From: Clostridia bacterium
Lineage (GTDB): Bacteria; Bacillota; Clostridia; Christensenellales; UBA3700
Length of the DNA stretch: 12,896 nucleotides
Direction of reading: 5' to 3'
NCBI GenBank assembly: GCA_029067255.1
Contig: JAIEEW010000116.1
Span: forward strand, 1-12,896
In this document: positions 1-6,525 of the stretch, in pieces
Layout: the number at the start of each line of letters is the position of its first letter
Position numbering within the stretch: the stretch's first letter is position 1
Program-made: the position numbers and the translations under genes
Notes under the pieces: generated by a model
Told to the model about the DNA's origin: nothing
Databases searched by the model: none
What the model saw: only the letters and a program-made list of their open reading frames with translations

Positions 1-985
1 CTCTCAGCGTATCTTCCCACTGCGCGTAAACGGTGATATCTTCGTTGGGCATCTCGCGGAAATAATATCTTACTTGATATTCCGGATCTGCGTACCAAAC
101 CAGTTTTTTAACCGCGCCGTTTATCTCTTTGATCTGAGAATTTGGCGTCGTAAGTTGAGTTTCCGGATAAAGCAAATCGGACGGCAACTTTATCGCGTCG
201 TCCGGCACTACGTACGAGAGCCTTTTTGCGGTATAATCGACAAACTTTGCGTAAAGTTCCAAATTGCCTGCGCAACCGTTCAAATCGATAAGTCTATGCT
301 TGAATTCGCTGTCTTTATACCACCCCGCGAATTGCATACCGCGCAGACTCGCGTCTTTAAGTACAAATATATCTTCTACAGTATACTCATCTCTATTGTC
401 GGAATGATTAACTCCGCCATTTAGATTATAGTTTATAGAATAAGTCTTTAACGTATAGTTGGCTACGAATTCTCCGCCGATAGGAAGATTTGACTTGTCT
501 GAAAAGTCTACCGGCTGCGAATCTATACTCCAATGCGAAAAATCATAACCTGTCTTCTCTACTATAGGCGGTATCAAGTCTTCTTTGGACAAAACCGATT
601 GTTCGATTTCTCCTTGAACATTATTCGCGCCATTGATATCGAACGTATAGAGATATCCTATATCGAATGAAGCGCTGACTTCGCCGTAATAATTTCCCTT
701 TCCAGTAGCGGTTACTTTCGCTTTGCCCGGCTGAACATTGTCAGAATACGTCAGCGTATAATTATCCTGATCGACGATTTCGTCTCTGTGTTTCAACGTA
801 ACCGCGGGCTTTATTTCTTCGCCGGTATAAGCGTACGCTGAAGAATCCAAAATCAACTCGCTGTCAAAAGCGAGATTGACTTTGCCCAAAGGCGACGAAA
901 AGTCAAGACAGGCGCCAGTGAATACCAGCGTCGCCGTAAGAATCAACAATATTGAAATCAGTGTAATTCTTTTGCCGCGATTCAT
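1..985 (-). CDS. Exported (probable lipoprotein) surface protein with Ig-like and Listeria-Bacteroides repeats, C-terminus outside window
   Basis: Partial gene: 328 codons are visible and the frame stays open to the window edge. The N-terminus is basic (MNRGKR), followed by a hydrophobic segment at residues 7-25 and a Cys at 26 in VFTGAC. This resembles a lipobox, but Thr at -3 is atypical, so lipid anchoring is likely rather than certain. Residues about 41-109 form an Ig-like surface repeat (YAYTGEEIKP ... YTLTYSDN ... GKGNYYGE). Residues about 120-178, 181-248 and 285-324 resemble Listeria-Bacteroides (Flg_new/InlB B) repeats, with hallmarks YDFSHWSID, YNLNGG, FAGWYKD, LYAKF and VYAQWED. 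Such repeats occur in cell-surface proteins of Gram-positive gut bacteria; an adhesive or structural role is inference. The ATG (985-983) overlaps the trmB stop as ATGA and has an AAAAGGA site a few bases upstream, inside trmB, which indicates translational coupling. Confidence 0.85.
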   Translation of the reverse strand, partial: MNRGKRITLISILLILTATLVFTGACLDFSSPLGKVNLAFDSELILDSSAYAYTGEEIKPAVTLKHRDEIVDQDNYTLTYSDNVQPGKAKVTATGKGNYYGEVSASFDIGYLYTFDINGANNVQGEIEQSVLSKEDLIPPIVEKTGYDFSHWSIDSQPVDFSDKSNLPIGGEFVANYTLKTYSINYNLNGGVNHSDNRDEYTVEDIFVLKDASLRGMQFAGWYKDSEFKHRLIDLNGCAGNLELYAKFVDYTAKRLSYVVPDDAIKLPSDLLYPETQLTTPNSQIKEINGAVKKLVWYADPEYQVRYYFREMPNEDITVYAQWEDTLR

Positions 986-1680
986 CGTTCCTTTTCAGCC
1001 GAGCGTTTTTCGGGCAGATATGCTACGATTCTATAAATAGGCATATCCATTTGCGCAAATTTCCGCTCGTGTTCTGTCATAATATTATTTTTGCAATCCG
1101 AATTCAACAAATCAAGACTTATGTCTTTAAGATAAAACCCGCTCTGAGAATATTCGGCTATCGAAAACTCGAACAGCGACTTACTGTCAGTCTTCTGATG
1201 TATCTCCCCGCCGTCGACAAGCAACTTTGAATATATTTCCAAAAACTTTCTGTGCGTAAGCCTTTGCTTTTCATATCCTTTCTGCGGAAGAGGGGTGGAA
1301 AAGTTGAGATATATACGGGATACGGTATTCTCCGGAACGTAACTTTGCAGACACTCCGCTCTTATTATCATAAATTTCACGTTGCGCAAATTTGCTTTTT
1401 TTGCTTTTTCGCACGCTTCCACTATTACGTTGGAAAGCATCTCTATCGCAATATAATTCACGTTGGGATTACGCTTTGCGAGTTCTGTAATAAAAAAGCC
1501 TTTTCCGCACCCTATCTCCAATTCTACTCTATTTTCGTTGCCGAAAACTTGCGTGTAATTGATATAATCTTTCTTCTCGACGGAAGTCTTCATATTGAGA
1601 TCGAGTATCGTGCGTTCGATGATATAATCGCTCACCGCAGCCAATCGCTCGTCGAGATTGCGTTTTCGTCTCATTCGCAT
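982..1680 (-). CDS. trmB: tRNA (guanine-N7-)-methyltransferase TrmB
   Basis: 232 residues, about normal length for bacterial TrmB. It transfers methyl from S-adenosylmethionine (SAM) to N7 of G46 in the tRNA variable loop, in the cytoplasm. Family landmarks in order: N-terminal MRMRRKRNLDERL, SAM-binding ELEIGCGKG (53-61), acidic IAIEM (77-81), RIYLNFS (122-128), QRLTHRKFL (139-147), KTDSKSLFEFS (163-173) and the C-terminal TEHERKF...PIYR block (202-217). The usual NFSDPWPKKRH motif instead reads NFSTPLPQKGY (126-136), so the conserved Asp, Trp and first Lys are replaced; the nucleotides were checked. The first ATG is preferred over the Met at residue 3 because GGAGA lies 9 nt upstream. An extended -10 promoter lies directly upstream (1713-1741). 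The stop overlaps the start of the next gene. Confidence 0.93.
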   Translation of the reverse strand: MRMRRKRNLDERLAAVSDYIIERTILDLNMKTSVEKKDYINYTQVFGNENRVELEIGCGKGFFITELAKRNPNVNYIAIEMLSNVIVEACEKAKKANLRNVKFMIIRAECLQSYVPENTVSRIYLNFSTPLPQKGYEKQRLTHRKFLEIYSKLLVDGGEIHQKTDSKSLFEFSIAEYSQSGFYLKDISLDLLNSDCKNNIMTEHERKFAQMDMPIYRIVAYLPEKRSAEKER

Positions 1681-1712
1681 AAGTCAATATCTCCGTCGAA
1701 TCTGATAATATA

Positions 1713-1741
1713 ATTCTATCATTAAAACGGATTTTTGTCTA
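1713..1741 (-). promoter_or_regulatory. Predicted sigma-A-type promoter for trmB
   Basis: On the minus strand a -35-like TAGACA (1741-1736) is followed by a 17-nt spacer and the -10-like TAGAAT (1718-1713). A TG one base before the hexamer makes it an extended -10. It lies about 33 nt upstream of the trmB start, in the 152-bp gap after mrp. Seen by eye and not scored by a model. Confidence 0.6.
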
Positions 1742-1801
1742 TGCATTTTATTATATATAAAAAGGTAAAATTTTGCCAAAAACGGCAGATATGAATTTTT
1801 T

Positions 1802-1822
1802 GGACGCGGTTTTTCCGCGTCC
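1802..1822 (-). terminator. Perfect hairpin just after mrp, possible atypical terminator
   Basis: GGACGCGG and CCGCGTCC form an 8-bp perfect stem with a 5-base loop, beginning 10 bp past the mrp stop. Read on the minus strand the loop is AAAAA and the 3' flank is AAAAAATTC, so it lacks the U-tract of a classical intrinsic terminator. It may still be a transcript 3'-end stabiliser or a weak terminator. There is no converging plus-strand gene that would use it in the other direction. Confidence 0.45.
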
Positions 1823-1832
1823 GAACAGCAAA

Positions 1833-2642
1833 TCAAAGTTTTTTCACTATATTTTCCAACCAATCGCCGTCGAAGTATTCTATCGCTCCGCTGTCGCAAG
1901 CGCGCGAAAGAAGCGGCGAGATAGGTATTCTGGCGACGTCTTCCACGCCTATTTGAGACGCGGTTTTTTCCACGTTGCTTTCACCGAAAATATTCAATCT
2001 TTCTCCGCACTTATCGCATTCGTAATAAGACATATTTTCAACTATCGCTACTATAGGAACATTTAGCATTTGCGCCATCTTAACGCCTTTGGACACTATC
2101 GTTCCCACAAGTTCCTGCGGCGATGTAACGATTATTATTCCGTCAACGGGCAAACTCTGACATACCGTAAGCGGAATATCTCCGGTACCTGGCGGCATAT
2201 CTATAAACATTACGTCGACGTCTCCCCAGAATACGTCCGTCCAGAATTGCGTAACCGCGCCCGTAGCAAGCGAAGATCGCCATACGACAGGCGAATTTTC
2301 GTCTTTCAAAAACATATTCATGGACACTATCTTTATACCAGTAACGCTTTCTGCTGGAAGAATCCCCATGTCGTTTCCCACAGCCTTTTCGTTGACGCCG
2401 AAATATTTCGTCATTGACGCGCCTGTTATGTCCGCGTCGAGAACAGCGACAGACTTGCCCAGTCTTCTCGTAAGCGCGGCGAGTTGGGCGGTAACCATGG
2501 ACTTGCCCACTCCGCCTTTTGCGCTCATTACGGCGTAAAGTTTACCGACTTTGGAATTTTTATTAAGTTGAGTTTTTTGTGCACCCATCCTATCCTTGCA
2601 ATCTTGCGAACAGGACGAACAATCGTGATTGCATTCGCTCAT
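1833..2642 (-). CDS. mrp: Mrp/NBP35-family ATP-binding iron-sulfur cluster carrier
   Basis: 269-residue P-loop ATPase of the Mrp/ApbC/NBP35 family, which carries and delivers Fe-S clusters to apo-proteins in the cytoplasm. Residues 4-15 hold four cysteines (C4, C8, C11, C15), typical of the N-terminal cluster-binding segment of NBP35-like members. The deviant Walker A KGGVGKS is at 42-48, the switch I region VLDADITGAS at 67-76, and the Walker B-like region DMPPGTGD at 148-155. The C-terminal CxxC cluster-binding pair is C209/C212 (ECDKCGE). The start at 2642 keeps the Cys-rich N-terminus; its SD is weak (TTAGG, about 7 nt upstream). A probable terminator after nanA separates it from the upstream operon, and no convincing promoter was found for it. 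A short hairpin follows its stop. Confidence 0.95.
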   Translation of the reverse strand: MSECNHDCSSCSQDCKDRMGAQKTQLNKNSKVGKLYAVMSAKGGVGKSMVTAQLAALTRRLGKSVAVLDADITGASMTKYFGVNEKAVGNDMGILPAESVTGIKIVSMNMFLKDENSPVVWRSSLATGAVTQFWTDVFWGDVDVMFIDMPPGTGDIPLTVCQSLPVDGIIIVTSPQELVGTIVSKGVKMAQMLNVPIVAIVENMSYYECDKCGERLNIFGESNVEKTASQIGVEDVARIPISPLLSRACDSGAIEYFDGDWLENIVKKL

Positions 2643-2659
2643 ATTATACCTAATCAGTC

Positions 2660-2694
2660 AAAAACGCGGGATACGTCTTTACCGCTATTCCGCG
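2660..2694 (-). terminator. Probable intrinsic terminator of the nan operon
   Basis: In the 61-bp gap between nanA and mrp, minus-strand CGCGGAATA (2694-2686) pairs with TATCCCGCG (2673-2665) with one A/C mismatch and a 12-nt loop. Five Ts follow directly (2664-2660). It starts about 9 bp after the nanA stop, which fits an intrinsic terminator. The mismatch and short T-tract suggest incomplete termination, which could let some transcription continue into mrp. Confidence 0.6.
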
Positions 2695-2703
2695 CGCTTT
2701 CTA

Positions 2704-3579
2704 TTATAACGTTTTGACAATTTTCTTGCAGACTTTTTTACCTTCGTCGGAAAGAGCGGTAAACGGCTTTCTGCAACCGTTCATCTCTATTCCCATCTCT
2801 TCAAGCAAAGCCTTTTCCATAGCGAATACGCCGTACTTGATCAAGAGAGTTATTATTTCGTTGGCTTCATACTGGATTTTCTGAGCCGCCTTAATATTGC
2901 CTTCGTTGAAAAGACGGAACATGTCGACGTACTTTTCGGGCATGAAATTGTAGGTAGAACCTATACCGCCGTCCGCTCCCATGCTAAGTCCCGCAACGAG
3001 CATTTCGTCGAAACCGTTGTATACTATCGGATCGCATTTCATTGTCTTGAACTGTTGAAGCGCAAACAAATCCGACGTAGTATGTTTTATACCGATGAAT
3101 TTTTTGTTTTGGAACATATCTTCCGCGCGCTCTTTATCAAACTTAAATCCGCTTGCGTTGGGGAAATTGTATATTATCATAGGTATATCTACGCTGTTGG
3201 CAATATCGTTGTAATAACCTTTGATAGCCTCGTAAGAAAAACCGTAATAAAAAGGCGCTACTGCGGATATAGCGTCGTAACCGCAATCCTGCGCGTATTT
3301 TGCCATTTCGATTGCATGGTCGGTATTTATCGTACCAACGTGAGCGATCATCGTTCCCATTCCCGCATTGCTTTCTGCCGCATACTTAAAGAGTTCCTTT
3401 CTCTCTTCCACCGTCAACAGCATACCTTCGCCGGTTGAACCGCCGACGTAAAACCCGTTTATACCCTTTGAAAGATTCATATCAACGATTTTTTTGACCG
3501 AACCGCCGTTTATCTTTCCGTCTGCGGTATAAGGTGTAAGCAACGCCGAAAAGACGCCCTTGAATTTTGCCATATCCAT
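2704..3579 (-). CDS. nanA: N-acetylneuraminate lyase NanA
   Basis: 291 residues, a DapA/NAL-superfamily class I aldolase (TIM barrel), cytoplasmic. It cleaves N-acetylneuraminate to N-acetylmannosamine and pyruvate by a Schiff base. Visible active-site features are GGSTGEG (46-52), the catalytic Tyr137 in IIYNFP, the Schiff-base Lys165 in GIKHTT, GFDEM (189-193, with D191/E192) and GSTYN (207-211). These positions match the residues recalled for E. coli NAL (Y137, K165, D191, E192, S208). The GFDEM and GSTYN signatures favour NAL over dihydrodipicolinate synthase. Start: the ATG at 3579 has GCGAGG 11 nt upstream; the Met two codons later would be too far from it. It lies 35 bp after nanK and appears to be the last gene before a terminator. 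Confidence 0.96.
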   Translation of the reverse strand: MDMAKFKGVFSALLTPYTADGKINGGSVKKIVDMNLSKGINGFYVGGSTGEGMLLTVEERKELFKYAAESNAGMGTMIAHVGTINTDHAIEMAKYAQDCGYDAISAVAPFYYGFSYEAIKGYYNDIANSVDIPMIIYNFPNASGFKFDKERAEDMFQNKKFIGIKHTTSDLFALQQFKTMKCDPIVYNGFDEMLVAGLSMGADGGIGSTYNFMPEKYVDMFRLFNEGNIKAAQKIQYEANEIITLLIKYGVFAMEKALLEEMGIEMNGCRKPFTALSDEGKKVCKKIVKTL

Positions 3580-3614
3580 TAATTTATTTACCTCGCTTTG
3601 TAAAATTGTTTTCT

Positions 3615-4496
3615 TTATTGATTTTCGAATTTGCCGTTCGCCATAGCGTAAACGGCTCCTAGCGCTCCCGCTTTATTTCCCAGATTAGCGCATACTATCG
3701 GCGTGAAAGATTTGCTTTTGTATTCTTTGAGAAAACCTTGCCACCAGTATTCCGACATCTCTATCACTCCGCCGCCGACGACGATAAGTTCGGGAGAATA
3801 AAGTTCCACCGCTCTAAGTATTACCCTTGTGAAATCTTTATAGAAATCACCGATCGTCTTCTTTTGCAATATATCGTTGGAATTGAACAACTGATATAAG
3901 TTTTCATTGCCGTATTTTTTAAGCGCAGTCGCGGAAACGTATCTTTCCGCGCAGCCTTTTTCGCCGCAAGCGCATTCCCTGCCGCCGTCGTAGAGTTTGT
4001 AATGTCCCAGTTTCGTATCGACAACCGATCGAGCGTCGAGAGTTTTGCTCTTCAAAAGCGACGCTCCCAACCCAGTGCCGAGCGTAAACATCATAACGCT
4101 GTTCGCTTTCTTTCCCGCGCCGAGAAATCCTTCTGCTACCAAAGCGCTAACCGCGTCATTTATCGCGATTACTCTTCTGCCGAAATATTCGCTCAAAACG
4201 CGCGATAACTCCAAACCGGTAAATCCCGGCAAAGAATTCGTCGCAAATACAACGTTGCCGCTATCCCAGTCTATCGTACCCGCGCTCGCTACTGCAATCA
4301 TATCGCAGGATTTCCAGTCGAATACTTCTATCGCTTTAATAATATTCGCAACTATCCTATCTCTGCCGTCTCTAGCCTGAGTGGGCAAAGAATGGAATTT
4401 GACAATGCCGTAACTTTCCGCGACTTTGGGATCGCCTATTTCTATAAGCGCGCTTTTAATACTCGTACCGCCTACGTCGACTCCTATCGCTAACAT
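3615..4496 (-). CDS. nanK: ROK-family N-acetylmannosamine kinase
   Basis: 293-residue ROK sugar kinase. Given its neighbours it most likely phosphorylates ManNAc at C6 with ATP, between the NanA and NanE steps; specificity is inferred from context, since ROK kinases also use glucose or GlcNAc. Motifs: phosphate-binding DVGGTSIK (7-14), catalytic Asp114 in INDA, TLGTGLGAS (138-146), and the zinc site formed by His165 (LGH) with C175, C177 and C182 in ECACGEKGC. The latter is a ROK signature. There is no N-terminal helix-turn-helix, so it is a kinase rather than a ROK repressor. The ATG at 4496 overlaps the end of nanE by 7 bp, with GGAG 10 nt upstream inside nanE, pointing to coupled translation. 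Confidence 0.92.
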   Translation of the reverse strand: MLAIGVDVGGTSIKSALIEIGDPKVAESYGIVKFHSLPTQARDGRDRIVANIIKAIEVFDWKSCDMIAVASAGTIDWDSGNVVFATNSLPGFTGLELSRVLSEYFGRRVIAINDAVSALVAEGFLGAGKKANSVMMFTLGTGLGASLLKSKTLDARSVVDTKLGHYKLYDGGRECACGEKGCAERYVSATALKKYGNENLYQLFNSNDILQKKTIGDFYKDFTRVILRAVELYSPELIVVGGGVIEMSEYWWQGFLKEYKSKSFTPIVCANLGNKAGALGAVYAMANGKFENQ

Positions 4497-5167
4497 AACT
4501 TCATCGCTCCGACAAATCTTTCCGTAATATCCTTAGGTCTTGTAATACTGCTGCCTATTACCACAGCGTAAACGCCGCAATCGCATACCTTCTCCAACTG
4601 ACTTTTCTCCCAAATCCCGCCTTCGGCGATGATCTTTGTATCGGGAAAAGACTGTACAAGTCGGGTAAGGAAGTCTATATCCGGAACTTCTATTCCTTTC
4701 GTATAAGGCGTATACCCTCTCATTGTAGAACCTATATAATCAAAACCTAGTTCATGCGCTCTTTGCGCTTCTTCGAAATCCGAACAGTCCGCCATGATTT
4801 CAACGTCCGGCGCATTCTGTCGTATGTAATCGACAATATCTTCGAGTTTCTCTCCGTTGGGACGCTGTCTTTTGGTGCAGTCGAGCGCGATGACTTCGCA
4901 CCCCGTAGTAAGCAGGTCTTTTACTTCTTTGAGAGTAGGCGTTATATACACGTCGCTACCTTCATAGTTGGCTTTGATAATACCTATTACGGGAACGCTT
5001 ACTTCTTTCTTGATGTCGTTGATGTCGTTGACGTAGTTGGCTCTTATGCCGACCGCTCCGCCTGCCACCGCCGCTCTTGCGAAATATCCCATAATTCCCA
5101 GTCCGTAAAGCGGCTCGCCCTTTACCGCCTGACAGGATACTATAAGTCCTCTGTTCAGATTAGCCAT
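4490..5167 (-). CDS. nanE: N-acetylmannosamine-6-phosphate 2-epimerase NanE
   Basis: 225 residues, normal for this TIM-barrel epimerase. It converts ManNAc-6-P to GlcNAc-6-P, which feeds NagA/NagB (not in this window). Landmarks: GLIVSCQA (7-14), the GGAVGIRAN phosphate/substrate loop (36-44), IGIIKANY (61-68) with the presumed catalytic Lys65, VYITPT (73-78), ALDCTKR (94-100), the DYIGSTMRGYT block (143-152) and AEGGIW (181-186) with the presumed catalytic Glu182. A good GGAG site lies 8 nt before the ATG. It follows the sialidase by 27 bp and overlaps nanK by 7 bp. A short near-tandem 9-bp repeat at 5011-5037 encodes NDINDI and looks incidental. Confidence 0.96.
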   Translation of the reverse strand: MANLNRGLIVSCQAVKGEPLYGLGIMGYFARAAVAGGAVGIRANYVNDINDIKKEVSVPVIGIIKANYEGSDVYITPTLKEVKDLLTTGCEVIALDCTKRQRPNGEKLEDIVDYIRQNAPDVEIMADCSDFEEAQRAHELGFDYIGSTMRGYTPYTKGIEVPDIDFLTRLVQSFPDTKIIAEGGIWEKSQLEKVCDCGVYAVVIGSSITRPKDITERFVGAMKLC

Positions 5168-5194
5168 ATTATTTCTCCTACCGCATTAATCATA

Positions 5195-6514
5195 TTACTT
5201 TTCTTTTATATAATCAAGCGATACTATCATAAAATTTATTTCTTCGTGCTGCATATTTTCTTCGTAAAGTACGCCGACTTTATTATCTCCCAACCATACC
5301 ATACTACTGTATACGAATTCGCCTTCTTTTATCAACTTGGAAAACTCGAAAGTTTCGCCGTAATCGTAAGATATCCTTATTACTCCGTCGTGTCGAACTT
5401 CCTTGTTTGCCGCGTTAAGGAAAAGCGTTATTTCTCTGCCGTCATCTTCTCCGTTTATAACGCTGCACTGACAAATACATTGCGGAAGTTGGGGATTATG
5501 CTTATAATCATGCCAACTCTCTCCGCCGTCGTCGCTTATTGCGGTTGCGATAAGTCTTTTGGAAGAGTGGTTTCTTATAAACAGTTTAAGACTGCCGTTT
5601 TCGCGCTCAATAAGTTGACATTCGGTTATCGAATCGTTGGGCGCTATAAGTCTGTGTCCTATCTTGACTCCCATACGCTTTCTCGTCTGGTTTGGAGATA
5701 GTCCCCTATGCCACGTCTTGCCGTTGTCGTCGCTGTAAATCACGCAAGAAGAAAGAGTGAGTATTCCCGACGTCGGTACGGGAAAAGTATTGTAGTATAT
5801 CGGGAATATAAGTCTGCCCGCATATTTACCTTTTTTGACGCAAATACCCACGCCCGGTCCCGGTCCTATAAACGACATATACATTTCTTTGACCTGATAG
5901 GATATATCTATTGGATCCGACCACGTAAGTCCGTCGTCGGTACTAGTAACCATACAAAGGAAAGACGTATTGAGTTCTTTAAGTTTTCCGGATTTTAGTT
6001 TGTAATTGCCGGCAGGTTCGCCTTTATAAAAAACTCCGCCGTCCTTTTCTATTGCGTAATCTTCGTTTTTTTGTCCGTCGTTTGAGTAAACAGACCCGTC
6101 TTTGAGAGTATATCTTGTCCTACCTTCATACAGGTAGAGATTTCCGTCTTTATCATGCCCAGTTCCCTTCTTACAGTTGAGAATACCCACGCCCGCGGGA
6201 GTATGACAGTATATCATAAATATTGTGTCCGTAGCGCTATCGTAAAGCATACAGGGATCTATCGCCGCCGACGCGTCGTTCATAGAATCTCCGACTTCTT
6301 CAACAGCGACTATTTGCTCCTGCCAGGTAAGACCGTTGTCTTCCGATCTGCGTACGACTTTGTCAATACGGTTGGGATTGTCCCTACACGTAAAGAATCT
6401 CTCATCCGCGCTTGCTATCAAAGTACCTTTGTTCGTCTTGATTATTGACGGTATGCGGTAATTTCCCGCTCTTCCAAACTCTTTGCCAAAAACCGTCTGC
6501 GGCTGTGGTTTCAT
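5195..6514 (-). CDS. Exo-alpha-sialidase (GH33, BNR/Asp-box), no signal peptide, NanI-like insert
   Basis: 439 residues with a six-bladed-propeller sialidase signature. It hydrolyses terminal alpha-linked sialic acids. Catalytic set by alignment from memory with C. perfringens NanI: Arg20 (YRIPSI), Asp45 (CRDNPN, acid/base), Glu298 (ITECQ), Arg314 (FIRN), Arg380 (VIRI) and nucleophile Tyr402 (VYSS); all are present. Asp boxes are at 57-64, 191-198, 261-268 and 327-334, with a degenerate one at 382-389. Residues about 112-185 form a beta-rich insertion (LYLYEGRTRYTLKDG, SVYSNDG, GNYKLKSGKL) like the small domain inserted in NanI-type sialidases. The N-terminus MKPQPQTVFGKEFG has no signal peptide, and there is no LPXTG or membrane segment, so the enzyme should be cytosolic. 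A GGAG site 7 nt upstream supports the start. It sits 11 bp after the mutarotase gene and 27 bp before nanE. Confidence 0.93.
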   Translation of the reverse strand: MKPQPQTVFGKEFGRAGNYRIPSIIKTNKGTLIASADERFFTCRDNPNRIDKVVRRSEDNGLTWQEQIVAVEEVGDSMNDASAAIDPCMLYDSATDTIFMIYCHTPAGVGILNCKKGTGHDKDGNLYLYEGRTRYTLKDGSVYSNDGQKNEDYAIEKDGGVFYKGEPAGNYKLKSGKLKELNTSFLCMVTSTDDGLTWSDPIDISYQVKEMYMSFIGPGPGVGICVKKGKYAGRLIFPIYYNTFPVPTSGILTLSSCVIYSDDNGKTWHRGLSPNQTRKRMGVKIGHRLIAPNDSITECQLIERENGSLKLFIRNHSSKRLIATAISDDGGESWHDYKHNPQLPQCICQCSVINGEDDGREITLFLNAANKEVRHDGVIRISYDYGETFEFSKLIKEGEFVYSSMVWLGDNKVGVLYEENMQHEEINFMIVSLDYIKEK

Positions 6515-6525
6515 AATGATCTCCG

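Noticed and set aside
1684..1899. 71-codon minus-strand reading frame between mrp and trmB
   Set aside because: It overlaps the end of mrp and runs through the hairpin and the trmB promoter; its composition is basic and low-complexity, as expected for non-coding DNA.
2643..2648. TATAAT touching the mrp start codon as a promoter
   Set aside because: No -35 element at 16-18 nt, and the implied transcription start would be inside the gene, losing the conserved Cys-rich N-terminus.
5011..5037. Three near-identical 9-bp tandem units inside nanE
   Set aside because: They encode part of the normal NanE sequence (NDINDI) in frame; too short and imperfect to be a functional repeat.
4754..5701. 315-codon plus-strand frame opposite nanE and the sialidase gene
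   Set aside because: It is antisense to two well-supported genes, resembles no family, and such long antisense frames arise from the codon bias of the real genes.
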